Below, one piece after another: positions 48,701 through 59,289 of a DNA stretch of 64,000 bases (position 1 is its first letter; each line of letters starts with the position of its first letter). Under the pieces are notes generated by a model. It saw only the letters and a list, made by a program, of their open reading frames with translations, did no database searches and was not told where the DNA came from. The stretch comes from Pisaster brevispinus (lineage: Eukaryota; Echinodermata; Asteroidea; Forcipulatida; Asteriidae): NCBI GenBank assembly GCA_023634235.1, contig JAMKCF010000001.1:15200258-15264257 (forward strand), in the 5' to 3' direction. A program made the position numbers and the translations under genes.

Positions 48701-49900
48701 ATAACCCTTTTGACACGCATTACAAAAATTGCTTTTATTTAGAAATCCTGACATAGTAGTGATAAGGTCATTGTGATTTTCGGCCAAGTGTAAATATATT
48801 ACACGATCTTTCGGTGGTCCTTTAAAAATAGACGCATACAAATGTACGACGATTTGATAATTGTCGATTACTTCTTGAAACTTTTGAATCTCTTTGATTC
48901 CACACGGACACTGTCTCACTCCCGCCTTGACATGCAATTGATTAGCCAATACTTGTTGAATTCGACTCTTTTTGATATACATCACTTCGGGATTATTTTC
49001 CTGAATGGCAATGCCCGTAACAATAGACCTAGCGCAACACGTTTGCGTTCCATGATCTTTAATCTGTATGATAGATTTCTTGCTCAATAAAAATTCCTGA
49101 AGTTTCAGTAATCTTTTGTTTCTGGTAGCTTTCCCCCCTCTGGTCATTTTCATATGTACAAAATGTATCAATGCCGACTGGTCAAAACGTAATGTTTGGT
49201 GCGATTGTAAAACAGCTTCCAGACGGGCCATAAATCTTTCTACCGTTAAATCATTCATTGTCATAAATGGGAGTGAGATGGGAAAGTCTAGATCAGGAGA
49301 GTGAAAAATCATTCTGACCATATCATTTTGGGCTATACCCTCCCCAAGCCTATCTATTACACTCTGTAAAATAGACCCTAAACGAGGTATAACTTCCCTT
49401 AAGGTTAAATCATCTAAGTTACGAAATTCAATCTCATAATCGTAAGTGGAAGCTTGAAACTTTTTAATCTGTTTCTGTCTGACACTTACTACTTTATAAT
49501 AGTCCTCGGCCGTCTCCTCCCTTCGTCTCTTTCGTGGTGCTTCCTCATCATCATCAGCATCGAACCATTCACCGGACATCTCATCGTTACTAGTTTCCAT
49601 ATTTTGCGGAACATCGTCATGTGTATGAAACTGTCCGCCAACCATTTCGCTGATTCCATGGCCCATTTCGTGCTGAACGCCATCATGACTAGGTCCGGGA
49701 TTCTGATTAGGGTGCCCATCATGGTCAGTATGTTCTGGTAGTATATTCCGTTCAGAATTGTTGGTTCCCTCCACGTAAAAAAGCTGATATAATCTTTCGT
49801 TTAAGTTTTCAACCTCCTCCGAAGACAGACACCAATATTCAAGGAAGAATTGTATGTCAGCTATTCCCAAGGTGCTGGCAAATTCCGGGGTGAAGTTCAT
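45792..49900 (-). pseudogene. POLB: Polinton protein-primed DNA polymerase B, multiple frameshifts
   Basis: About 1,370 codons on the minus strand from ATG 49900. A long N-terminal region with Cys/His pairs precedes the exonuclease (FFDFECT, AHNMKAYDGYFI, YCVSDVDV) and polymerase motifs (FYDNTSLYP motif A, LMLNSFWGKFG motif B, YYDTDSVIF motif C). It replicates the element from terminal-protein primers. Four frame changes (near 48.2, 47.37, 47.28 and 46.87 kb) split it into five pieces. All catalytic motifs are individually recognisable, so breakage is recent or partly due to assembly error. Confidence 0.92.
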
Positions 49901-50795
49901 TATGTTCGTTGATTCGTGGACATTTCCTCTTCACACTCGAGTAAAATCCATTCAATGATAATTAGTTGGTCTCGACGAAATACAAAACTGGCTGTCGATG
50001 TAAGCTTGCTAAATTATGGCGTGATTAATCTTAAGGCAAGCTCGTGCCACTGGAGGTTGCTAAGATATTGCCGACACGGTTCAATAAAAACAAATCAGTA
50101 ACAACAGCAACAAACAACATGTTACTCCGTGTGTTGCATTATCTAGGATAGGAAGCTTCACCAGGTGGGCCTATTCTCTTATTCATCTTACAAACACCTT
50201 CTAGGGAGATGCGAAGGACAATAACCGGCTTATCGTTTCTGTGACCATCCTTTGTACAATTTAAATCTTAAGACCTTGCTATTGACTTATACAAGATGGT
50301 TCAAAACGAAGGACCATTAACGGCTTAATGTAACCCTCGCCCCCCCAGTTTGATTCTTAAGACCTTGTTATTGGCTTCTACCAGGTGGTTCAAACAAAGA
50401 ACAATAACCTACTTATCGTTTCTCTCGCCATCCTTTGTACAATTTAAATCTTAAGACCTTGCTATTGACTTATACAAGATGGTTCAAAACGAAGGACCAT
50501 TATCGGCTTAATGTTACCATCGCCCCCCAGTTCGATTCTTAAGATCTTTTTAAAGACTCTCCGTATTTGGGTAAAAACAAGAATGGTGTCATGTAACATA
50601 TTTATCTATGAGATGAGTATACTCTGTGTTTGTCTATTTTTTTTTTACTATCATTATTATGTGTGTGTGTGTGTGTGTATGTGTGTCCTATTCTCGGGGG
50701 GTTGGTGATCGTCTAAAACTATGGTGTCGTAGCAACGTCCTAAACATGTCAACATATATTTAAAGGCCCCTCTTCCTTCTTGGCGTCATTTTAAG
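49901..50795. repeat. Polinton non-coding region with about 185-bp tandem repeat
   Basis: 50,215-50,560 holds two units of about 185 bp, each made of two related halves (CTTAAGACCTTG, CAAGATGGTTCAAAACGAAG, ACCATCCTTTGTACAATTTA). A GT microsatellite lies near 50,665. TATATTTAAAGG at 50,754-50,765 is a TATA-like box about 30-40 bp upstream of the next ATG. Confidence 0.65.
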
Positions 50796-51267
50796 ATGGT
50801 CAACCAGCACGAGAGAAACTTTTATCAACACATTAACAACGCCTCAATTCCTCAACTCGAGGAGTGGAGAAACTCGGCTAACGCCGAGTGGCGTATAGGA
50901 CGGGGGTTGGTGAGAAATCATCGGCAAGACCTCATCTCGGAGGAGGCAGCGTGGGCCTGCGCAGGACGTGCAGGCAAGCACGACTACACGCTGCATCTGA
51001 TGAGGAGGCAGCGGGAGTTTTGGCACCCCCTGTCACTGTTATTTGCCGGTGCGCGATACTTTCGCCGTATCGGCCGTATACTCCCAATTTTTAGATGTCC
51101 TGGTCGACATCTACCATAGGGACCCCGGGGACATTCTGCCCGAATTGGGTCATAGGCATAGGCTTAACTATGTCTATGATGTACTTTCGGACAGAGTCGT
51201 TCCGGGGGTGCCACCCAGGATGTGGCCAGAACTTTTGAGAAACGGGGGGAGGCGCCCACAACAGTAG
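50796..51267 (+). pseudogene. Unknown Polinton right-end accessory gene, one frameshift
   Basis: ATG 50796 preceded by a TATA-like box. The first frame runs about 80 codons (Trp/Arg-rich, EEWRNSANAEWRIGRGL), then coding appears to continue in the next frame at 51,043-51,267, ending RRPQQ. No domain recognised. The base composition is markedly more GC-rich than the flanking genes. Position next to the right inverted repeat mirrors the PC4/death-domain gene at the left end, typical of host-interaction genes. Confidence 0.45.
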
Positions 51268-51529
51268 ACGAAGGATCACCGATGAAGGATCACCAACCGG
51301 CTCTTTCAGAGCCACCACATATTCAAAAGAGAGATGATATTATTGTCTGTTATATTGATAACTATAAATAAAGTCTTATTTTACTAATATTACTATTATT
51401 AATAGTATTATTTTTTTAAATTTTTATTATTATTTTTATGTGTTTTTTTTCATGTTTTTTTATTATTATTATTATTTTTTTTTATGTCTCCACGTTCTCC
51501 ACATCTATTGTGTCCTCATCACATTTTCA

Positions 51530-52460
51530 CCCTTCTTTTCTACCATTTTGTTTTGTGTCCTCCTGACATGTTACACCTTTTAACCCTTTCCGCCATTTTG
51601 TTTTGTGTCATATTTTACATCTTCCTTTCCGCCATTTTGTTTTGTGTCCTCCTTACATTTTACACCTTTCCTTTCCGCCATTTTGTTTTGTGTCCTTACA
51701 TCTTTCACTTTTCCTTTCCGCCATTTTGTTTTGTGTCCTCTTTGCATCTTTCACCTTTCCTTTTCGCCATTTTGTTTTGTGTCCTTACATTTTACACCTT
51801 CCTTTCTGCCATTTTGTTTTGTGTCCTCCTTACATTTTACACCTTTCCTTTCCGCCATTTTGTTTTGTGTCCTTACATCTTTCACTTTTCCTTTCAGCCA
51901 TTTTGTTTTGTGTCCTCTTTGCATCTTTCACCTTTCCTTTCCGCCATTTTGTTTTGTGTCCTTACATTTTACACCTTCCTTTCCGCCATTTTGTTTTGTG
52001 TCCTTACATTTTACACCTTTCCTTTCCGCCATTTTAGTTTTGTGTCCTCCTTACATCTTTCACTTTTCCTTTCCGCCATTTTGTTTTTCCTACCCTTTCC
52101 GCCATTTTGTGTTCTTACATTTTCCACCTTTCCTTTCCGCCATTTTGTTTTGTGTCCTTATATTTTTCCTTTCCTTTCCGCCATTTTGTTTTTCCCACCC
52201 GTTCCGCCATTTTGTGTCCTTATATTTTTCACCTTTCTTTTCCGCCATTTTGTTTTTCCCACCCGTTCCGCCATTTTGTGTCCTCCTTACATTTTTCACC
52301 TTTCCTTTCCGCCATTTTGTTTTGTGTCCTCTTTACATCTTTCACTTTTCCTTTCAGCCATTTTGTTTTGTGTCCTCTTTACATCTTTCACCTTTCCTTT
52401 CCGCCATTTTGTTTTTCCACACCCGTTCCGCCATTTTGTTTTATGTCCTCCTTCCATTGT
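51530..52460. repeat. Array of about 22 CCGCCATTTTG boxes at the Polinton right end
   Basis: Units of about 30-48 bp contain TTTCCGCCATTTTGTTTTGT and GTCCTYYTTACAT, partly organised in a higher-order repeat of four units. The box matches the YY1 consensus (AAAATGGCGG on the other strand). The left end has only two boxes, so the array expanded at the right end alone. The long Phe/Pro-rich frames across it are by-products of the repeat. Confidence 0.8.
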
Positions 52461-52612
52461 GTGTCCTCATTATCTATTTACCTCATCGTCACGCCCCTTC
52501 CATTGTGTGTCCTCATTATATATTCACCTCATCTCACTATTTAGTAATCGGATTAATATTTTTAATCGGATTAATTTCCTTTGTGTGTCCTGAACAGACG
52601 CATCCGTCTACT
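52373..52612. repeat. Polinton right terminal inverted repeat
   Basis: The outer 50 bp (52563-52612) are identical to the left end. A duplicated TTAATCCGATTA block follows inward, after which similarity continues with indels to the box array. Confidence 0.9.
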
Positions 52613-52618
52613 ATTGTC
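52613..52618. repeat. Polinton target-site duplication, right (ATTGTC)
   Basis: Second copy of the 6-bp duplication, matching 37807-37812. Confidence 0.95.
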
Positions 52619-55600
52619 TTCCTCTACATGTTCAATATAATCATTACATAAGTCAGTTTGATTACAAATCATTTCCCGATCAACATCTACAGTCTCAATA
52701 TTTTCAATCCTTTCATTGTTTGTACTCTCACCTAAATCAACTACTTCCTCTTCACTGATAATCCTTTCATGTTGTTCCTTATAAACAGACAACACAACAT
52801 CATAATGTATGCCATTAGTGTGATTCAGATAGATTCCTGCATCGGACGTTACTGAACCAATTTCTGCTATCGTTCCAGAGAATATAAACTACCTATCATT
52901 GAATGTGTATACATCAGTTTCAAGCATTTGTGCAACAGCCATGATCTCTATTTCTGTAGCCCAGACTCCAGAACTGAACATTCTCTGCCTTTGAATATAC
53001 TCTTCAACATCAGTAAATCCTTCACGTAAATATGTATTGTACTGACTGGCATGTTTTAACAAATGATTGACAGTAGCTAGTCTCAATCGCATATGGTTAC
53101 GTTCACTACAGAGATAGCATATGAAATAGCCCTGAAAAAACAATTTCCATCACCTTGAATATTTATTATATGATCAGGACGTCCAATTGATGCACATTCT
53201 TCTGTGCGTACAGACTGTGAATACACTCTGCCAATTCCAAGTGATTTGCATAAAGATGTCTTATGTTCATAGTTCAGTGGAACAAACTTAAAACATGCTG
53301 CCTCATTAACTACCATCATTTCAATACCATCACTGTCTGTACTTCCACCGTGGCTATTACTATCTTCATTGGTCACCTCATGTTTCAAGTCACTACTATA
53401 TGTACTTTGTTGATTTAACGATCCACCATTACTGGCATCACTTCCTTCTTCATATATTTCTCCAATGACCCGAGTATTTAAAATAGTTTCCCCTTCATCG
53501 ACATCTTCAGTAGCATCTACGAAATATATATCAGTATTTGAACTATCATCTCGGCAAATTGTCACACCAGTTATTTCAAACTGTTCATTATCATGTAAAT
53601 TCATTGAAATGGCCAATTGAGTACAGTACCTGTGTACATCTTGCCAGGTGGGTGCACATTTCAACAAACTTGTTCCATCACTCACTTGATGACCACTGCT
53701 ATCTCTGGAATGTGAATCAAATATGTAGAACATATTATAATGAGCTATACCACCAAATGTTATTCCATTGAAACATATGAAACACGAGTTATACTTCTGC
53801 AATGTTTGTTCCACGGCCCTGTTTAGCTGCATCAAGTTAAATTCAGACAAGTTACAATCATCTTTGAAAGTTCCACTGACTGATTCATGATAAATCATGG
53901 TGAATGTTTTGTTGAAAGCAAGTAAATCATTAGGCAATTCATTAATTAACAAATAGTCATTGTTCATTGTACGACTGTTTGATAAATGACCATACAATTC
54001 ATCACCAGTATTCAACACCAAATCCAAGTCATGCCTTGTCCATTGATTCAATTCTTTAATGTGACTGTACATCATTACACATAAACTATTTGCTACACAC
54101 TGTTTTCCACTATTATTACCAAACTTCAGATGACCCTGATGAAAATATCCCTGTACAGTGATAATTCTTAGTTCTCTTGAGTTTACATCTGTCTTCACTT
54201 TTTTCATTTTCAATTCTTTTTCAGGAGACAAAGACCTCTTTGTTTTACAAGTTTCTGGGCCACATTGTTTTTCACAGTAGTTCACGTTTTGCACTTGTTT
54301 GCTCTTTTCAATTCCTTTTTCTTCTCTTTCCAATTTCTTTTCATTTGGTTTTTTAACTGCGGATGTCTTGGATTTCTTATTTCTCAAGCAATACCCTCCT
54401 CTTTGTTTATTTATTATCTTATGCCTCTCGTTGCTTGACAACTTTTCTTCAACTGTTATCTCTTTCTGTTTTATCTTTTGTTTAACCTTAAAAACATGCA
54501 CCTTGCTTGTGTCTTGCATTTCCATCTCTTCAATAGAACCTTGACAGCATTCTTCCTCAGCTCCATGTAATTTCAAGTCGAACACATTCTGATCTGTAGG
54601 TATACCAAAACTATGACACATATTATCACAGTACATGTAGTTTGATTGGCCACATTTACAACAAATCCAAGATGCATTTCTCTTCATCAGCAACCCCTTC
54701 ATGTTCATAATTCTTGTACAACTAAGATGAAACCAAACTTGACATTTCTCACACTGTAAATCTTTATCATTAGAGGACCAGTTTGTTTCATCACAGATCC
54801 AGCATTTCTTGGTCAAATCAACTTTACTTTTGTCTTTTATCTGCTCATAAGTAACCGATTGCTTTCTTTTCTTCCCACATCGCACTTTCAGATGTTTTGT
54901 GACATTACAGCTTGTACATGATCCATCTACATTAATGTAACCATGACCTGTAACATTTTCATCATGGGACTTAAATTCAGTTTTTTTTTAACATCTTTCA
55001 ACACTATAATTTATCCTACTAATCACTTTGCTAAGTGTTCTTTTAGTATGGCTGTAAATGTTTTTCTGCGTGCTCTGTTTTTCTTTCTTCTCAGACTTAA
55101 TCATACGACGTTCAACCAGTTGACCATTTTTCTGATGATTAAACATTAGTTTACACTTTGCCTTCTTTGTAATTTCTTTGCTTTTTCTTCTACATTGTTT
55201 TTTTGTGGTGTTCGTTTCACATGCGTCCTCATGTACACGCCTATCAATCACTGCACTTTGTCTACAGCAATCACACTTTTCCTTCCTGCAGCCCATTTCT
55301 GTTTGAGCCTTATTCTGACCTTTTCCAATCTTTCTTTGTAGAACAGTCACTCTTACTTTTGCCACAGTTATAAGTCATAAACAATGTTTTTCTGCAGGAC
55401 CGTTTTCCACTGCTCATTTTCTTCTTTGACAGTTTACCATCAACTGAGTTCATGAGTTTGATTACAGCTTGGCAATTTGAATCGATTACCTTCATTGCTT
55501 CATTCATTTCATTTCTATAGGAAATTACTTTACTCCAACAATTGCCAACTTCAGTCAGCTTCATGTTGATTCCCATCTGTAGCTTAGCAACACTAGTCTC

Positions 55601-56220
55601 TACCTTCTCTTCATGATCTTCACCTTCAATTAACTTGTCCATATCTGTCATCATTCTCAGTTTGACACTGTATCTCTCATATGGTGTGCTTTATCACTGC
55701 TTTATTTCTGAAATTCTTTATTTGGCTTTTGATAGTGCTTCCAAAACCTCTTCTGAGGTAGGTAAGAGTATTTCTCACGATTTTTACAACCGTAGTTGAC
55801 TCAGGTATTACTAGTTTTACTTCAACGGTTAAATCTTGTTGTTTTGCTGTTTTTACAACCGTAGTTGACTCAGGTATTACTGGTTTTACCTCAAGGGTTA
55901 AATCTTGTTGTTTTGCTGTTTTTACAACCGTAGTTGACTCAGGTATTACTAGTTTTACTTCAACGATTAAATCTTGTTGTTTTGCTGTTTTTACAACCGT
56001 AGTTGACTCAGGTATTACTGGTTTTACTTCAAGGGTTAAATCTTGTTGTTTTGCTGTTTTTACAACCGTAGTTGACTCAGGTATTACTGGTTTTACTTCA
56101 ACGGTTAAATCTTGTTGTTTTGCTGTTTTTACAACCGTAGTTGAGTCAGGTTTTAATCTTGGTTTCACATCAATGGTTAAATCACGCCGTTTAACTTCTT
56201 TTACAAGCGTACTTGAATCA
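52619..56220 (-). pseudogene. Helentron ORF1, copy B (repeat, PHD, DUB-like and OTU domains), degraded
   Basis: Collinear with copy A at 1-2.47 kb but extends further. Order on the minus strand: 23-residue repeats (55.7-56.2 kb); Lys-rich region; PHD finger (CWIC...CEKC..WFHLSC...WICCKC, about 54.65-54.81 kb); a tegument-deubiquitinase-like domain (KQCVANSL near 54.1 kb and IFDSHSRD near 53.72 kb); OTU protease (GDGNCFFRA near 53.15 kb; NGIHYDVV near 52.81 kb). Breaks are frameshifts near 55.66, 55.35 and 53.12 kb, TAA at 54988-54990 and TAG at 52889-52891. The Polinton then interrupts it. OTU proteases in Helentrons are known; the second deubiquitinase-like domain is my inference from motifs. 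Confidence 0.85.
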
Positions 56221-56395
56221 CTTTTTCACTATTTTTACAACCGTAGTTGATTCAGGTAAGTGCTGTTTTTACAACCGTAGTTGATTCAGTTTAGTACTGT
56301 TTTTACAACCGTAGTTGATTCAGGTTAGTACTGTTTTTACAACCGTAGTTGATTCAGGTTAGTACTGTTTTTACAACCGTAGTTGATTCAGGTTA
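55760..56395. repeat. Minisatellites at the 5' end of Helentron copy B
   Basis: About six 69-bp units (55,760-56,160) keep the ORF open and share TTTTTACAACCGTAGTTGA. Beyond them (56,226-56,395) the same core repeats with a 34-bp period, which is not a multiple of three and so is non-coding. Confidence 0.8.
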
Positions 56396-58199
56396 TATAG
56401 TACTTAGTATTTTTAATACTAAAATAGTATTCTACACTGCAGTTGACTCACGTTTGCACTGGCTCAAATCACAGAGCCTTCCAGTTCAGTAGTGCTGTAC
56501 AGAAAACAAAAAGAACCCCCAAAATATATTAAAACAATTATTATACATGCTATTATTGTTAATTTAAACTCTTGAATTCATGATCTTCCTAGCTACGTTG
56601 TTACTACTTGGTAGTATCATTGTTGAGGAAGATACCTCAACATGCCCAATTCTATGCACAACTCTTCTGGTCTACATACGTACGTGTACCAATCATTGCT
56701 GCTCATTTCTGGTGTTAATCATGTTAAATAATTAACTTGCTTCCCCGTTGCCAATATAGTATTGATTCTTGTCGAATTTCCATCTTGTCATATTAATCAA
56801 TAATAATACTAACTATCGAGTATGTTTATGTTCTGCCTCACTGCCCTGGACAAAACCATTAGACAGTTCCTACCTCCATGGTTAGACCATGGTGGAAGGA
56901 CAGTATAATAAGTACCTTCCATCTTGTTCATTTCAATGAAATTGAACACCTGTTGATGACCTGATGACCAACCGAACCACGCCATCATCTCATTTTAAAA
57001 ATTAGTTATTCTCACCATTTCTCGAAGTTCTCACTACCCCACCACTATAACTACTACTATTCTATAACTACTACGATGACTAAATGAGTATGTATGAATA
57101 TCACACTGATCAAAAACAATTATTAAATGCTTTAAATACTAGTCACAATGTTGCTTCGTTAACGCATGAATCTAGTCACCACACAATCATGTCAGCTATT
57201 GTACTGTTCACAATACCATGGACACGCATGTTTTTCGTCACAAGAGAGATCCGAAGACAGCCTCGGTACCATGATCGAGCGATGCATTCTAGGAGCGAAA
57301 AAAAAGCGGCGAGATCGTACACCACTGGGAACGAGGTTGAAAACAAAACGACCTAATATTTTTGAAGGTTTGCAACATCTGTTAACACATTTGAGTGTTT
57401 TTGTAAAATTCAACGTACCCCCCCCCCCCCCCCCCCCCCACCCTTGCCACCAACAGGGTGCGATCGACTGTGCGTGTACATGGGCCCATTTTCATGGCTC
57501 TGCTTACCGACGATCACAAGTCTTCGCTTGCAGGGCCGGCCTTAGGGCAAGCTCAAAATTTCTGCTCTACTTATGACGTAAGCACTAAATGACTAGTAAA
57601 CGTGGAGTACGAACGAACGTGCTCATGTATCAATTTATTTCCATGCTAACCTGTGAAACGCTTGCCGTTAGCGCACTGATCCCATGGTTCCGTAAGGGCG
57701 AATTATTTGCTTACGGTAAGTTGACAGACCCTTGACCCTCGGCGGAAGGATTGTTTTATGAACAATTGGTGGCGCTATCACAACTCTTTATTAATCTTTT
57801 GCAACTCACTACTCACTCAGTTTCAGAGGAGCCACCATAGGCGACATGCAAAATCGCGGAACAAAAGTGCGATTTTCAAACTATATTTCGAAAATTTTAA
57901 ATTAAATCATTGTATTTAAACTTTCAGGAACAAGTTTTCAACATGAATTTGAAAGACATAATATAATTTTATTGTTGAATGCAAACAAGCAGGCAAACAA
58001 AAAAACAACAGCGAATTTTAACAACTTATCAATTTATGCCGTTTCTTTTCGAAAGTGTCTTTATGCACATCGATATATTATGTTTTGTTAATCTCATCAT
58101 ATGTATACACAAACACTTTCGTAACTTCCCTTGGGTTTACATTCTTTAATAGGTACTACTTTTGAAGCTTTTAATCTCTAAATACTAAAGCTATAGTAT
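56396..58199. other. Intergenic, no gene seen
   Basis: A 22-nt C tract at 57418-57439. The segment 57,480-57,740 resembles non-autonomous repeat sequence, but I cannot assign it. The small frames at 57.1-57.6 kb have no domains. Confidence 0.4.
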
Positions 58200-59289
58200 T
58201 CATACTTAACATCATAATCATATGACCTTTACTTCCGGTCGCACCGAAAGGTCAAAGTTTGCCATTTTGAGTTTCTTAAAAATAAACAAAATTACCGGCT
58301 AAAATCTAAACTTTTGTATATTTTCACATTTACACTATGTTAGGACCTGGATACAAACTCAATCAAGTAGCTGTCACGTCATGATGATGTCATCAGGTGT
58401 CGAAATACAGTAAATCAAGGTTTAATAATTCAAAAATTCATAACTCAAGAAGTACATTAGTTTTTTATATCTCAAAAATTCATAACTCAAGAAGTACATT
58501 AGTTTTTTATATCTATCTATTCATCGTCGGAGAAGTCTTGACAAATGTAGCAAACGCTACACACTCACTTGACCTTGAAGTCCTGTTCAAACCGGAAGTT
58601 GAAAATTTCACCAAAAATCTAGCAAATACTACACAAAGACTTAGACCATTTGACGTTCACTTCCTGTTCAAACCGGAAGATGAAAATGTCAACATTCATA
58701 CTTTAAGAAATACTCATACTTGCTCCATTGACCACAAGGTACTAAGTCCATCTAACATGCTTGTGGTCTGTCTCTAAAACAGCCGTCCATGCTAACTTCG
58801 TTTAACAATCAAATGCTTGGCTTTTGATCGTGTGCTTTTTAGACTTTTGCTAAAGTGTGTAGTTTGTTACGCTCCTCGGAACAGTATTAGCACCAAAGTT
58901 CAACTTATCGAAATAGCTCACGCATTGACACAGCATTTGACCCCAGCGATACCCGAACACCTAGTGTTTGTTGTTACAAACATGTTAAGTCTAGTGTATT
59001 TCTATGTTTGTTCTAAAAAAAAAAACACAGAAACGTTGTCCGCCAATGTTTTGCTTTTTCCCAAGCTCGTATGGTCATGAAACTTGGCAACCATTTTACA
59101 CATGATTAGTGGATGAAACAGAAGTTGTCACGTAATGATGACGTCATCTGATGATTTATTAGGTAATTAAAAGTAATTAATTTTTCAACAAACATAACTC
59201 AAAGACCGCGGACTTTCAATTCTTTCTTTTTTCTTGAATCTAAAGAACATTGGATACTAATCATTTCGTACATGGAAATAAATACATTT
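58200..59289. repeat. Regulatory-motif cassette block III with boundary hairpin 5
   Basis: TGACCTT followed by CTTCCGG-type palindromes near 58,222, 58,570 and 58,650, CRE-like motifs near 58,378 and 59,140, and a 32-bp direct duplication at 58,430-58,505 (CATAACTCAAGAAGTACATT). The boundary hairpin at 58953-58995 has stem TGTTTGT/ACAAACA. Confidence 0.6.

Larger units (their letters stand above)
37813..52612. mobile_element. Polinton/Maverick (adintovirus-like) element, 14,800 bp
   Basis: Begins AGTAGACGGATGCG and ends with its inverse, CGCATCCGTCTACT. The outer 50 bp are identical. Gene set: DDE integrase, protein-primed polB, FtsK/HerA-type ATPase, adenain-like protease, penton-like and remnant major capsid proteins, all typical of Polintons, with convergent left and right gene blocks. 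Polintons are integrated relatives of virus-like elements. This copy carries many frameshifts and stops and has lost most of its major capsid gene. Accessory genes sit at each end, next to the inverted repeats. It lies inside Helentron copy B ORF1. Confidence 0.96.

Noticed and set aside
51484..52651. Several overlapping 140-370 codon Phe/Pro/Cys-rich plus-strand frames
   Set aside because: They arise from the CCGCCATTTTG repeat array, open in several frames at once, with no domain and no conserved start.
52571..52795. Independent 74-codon minus-strand gene
   Set aside because: It is the end of the Helentron OTU frame running a few codons into the Polinton terminal repeat.
57084..57576. Two overlapping plus-strand small frames
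   Set aside because: No domains; one crosses a 22-nt C tract and both overlap repeat-like sequence.
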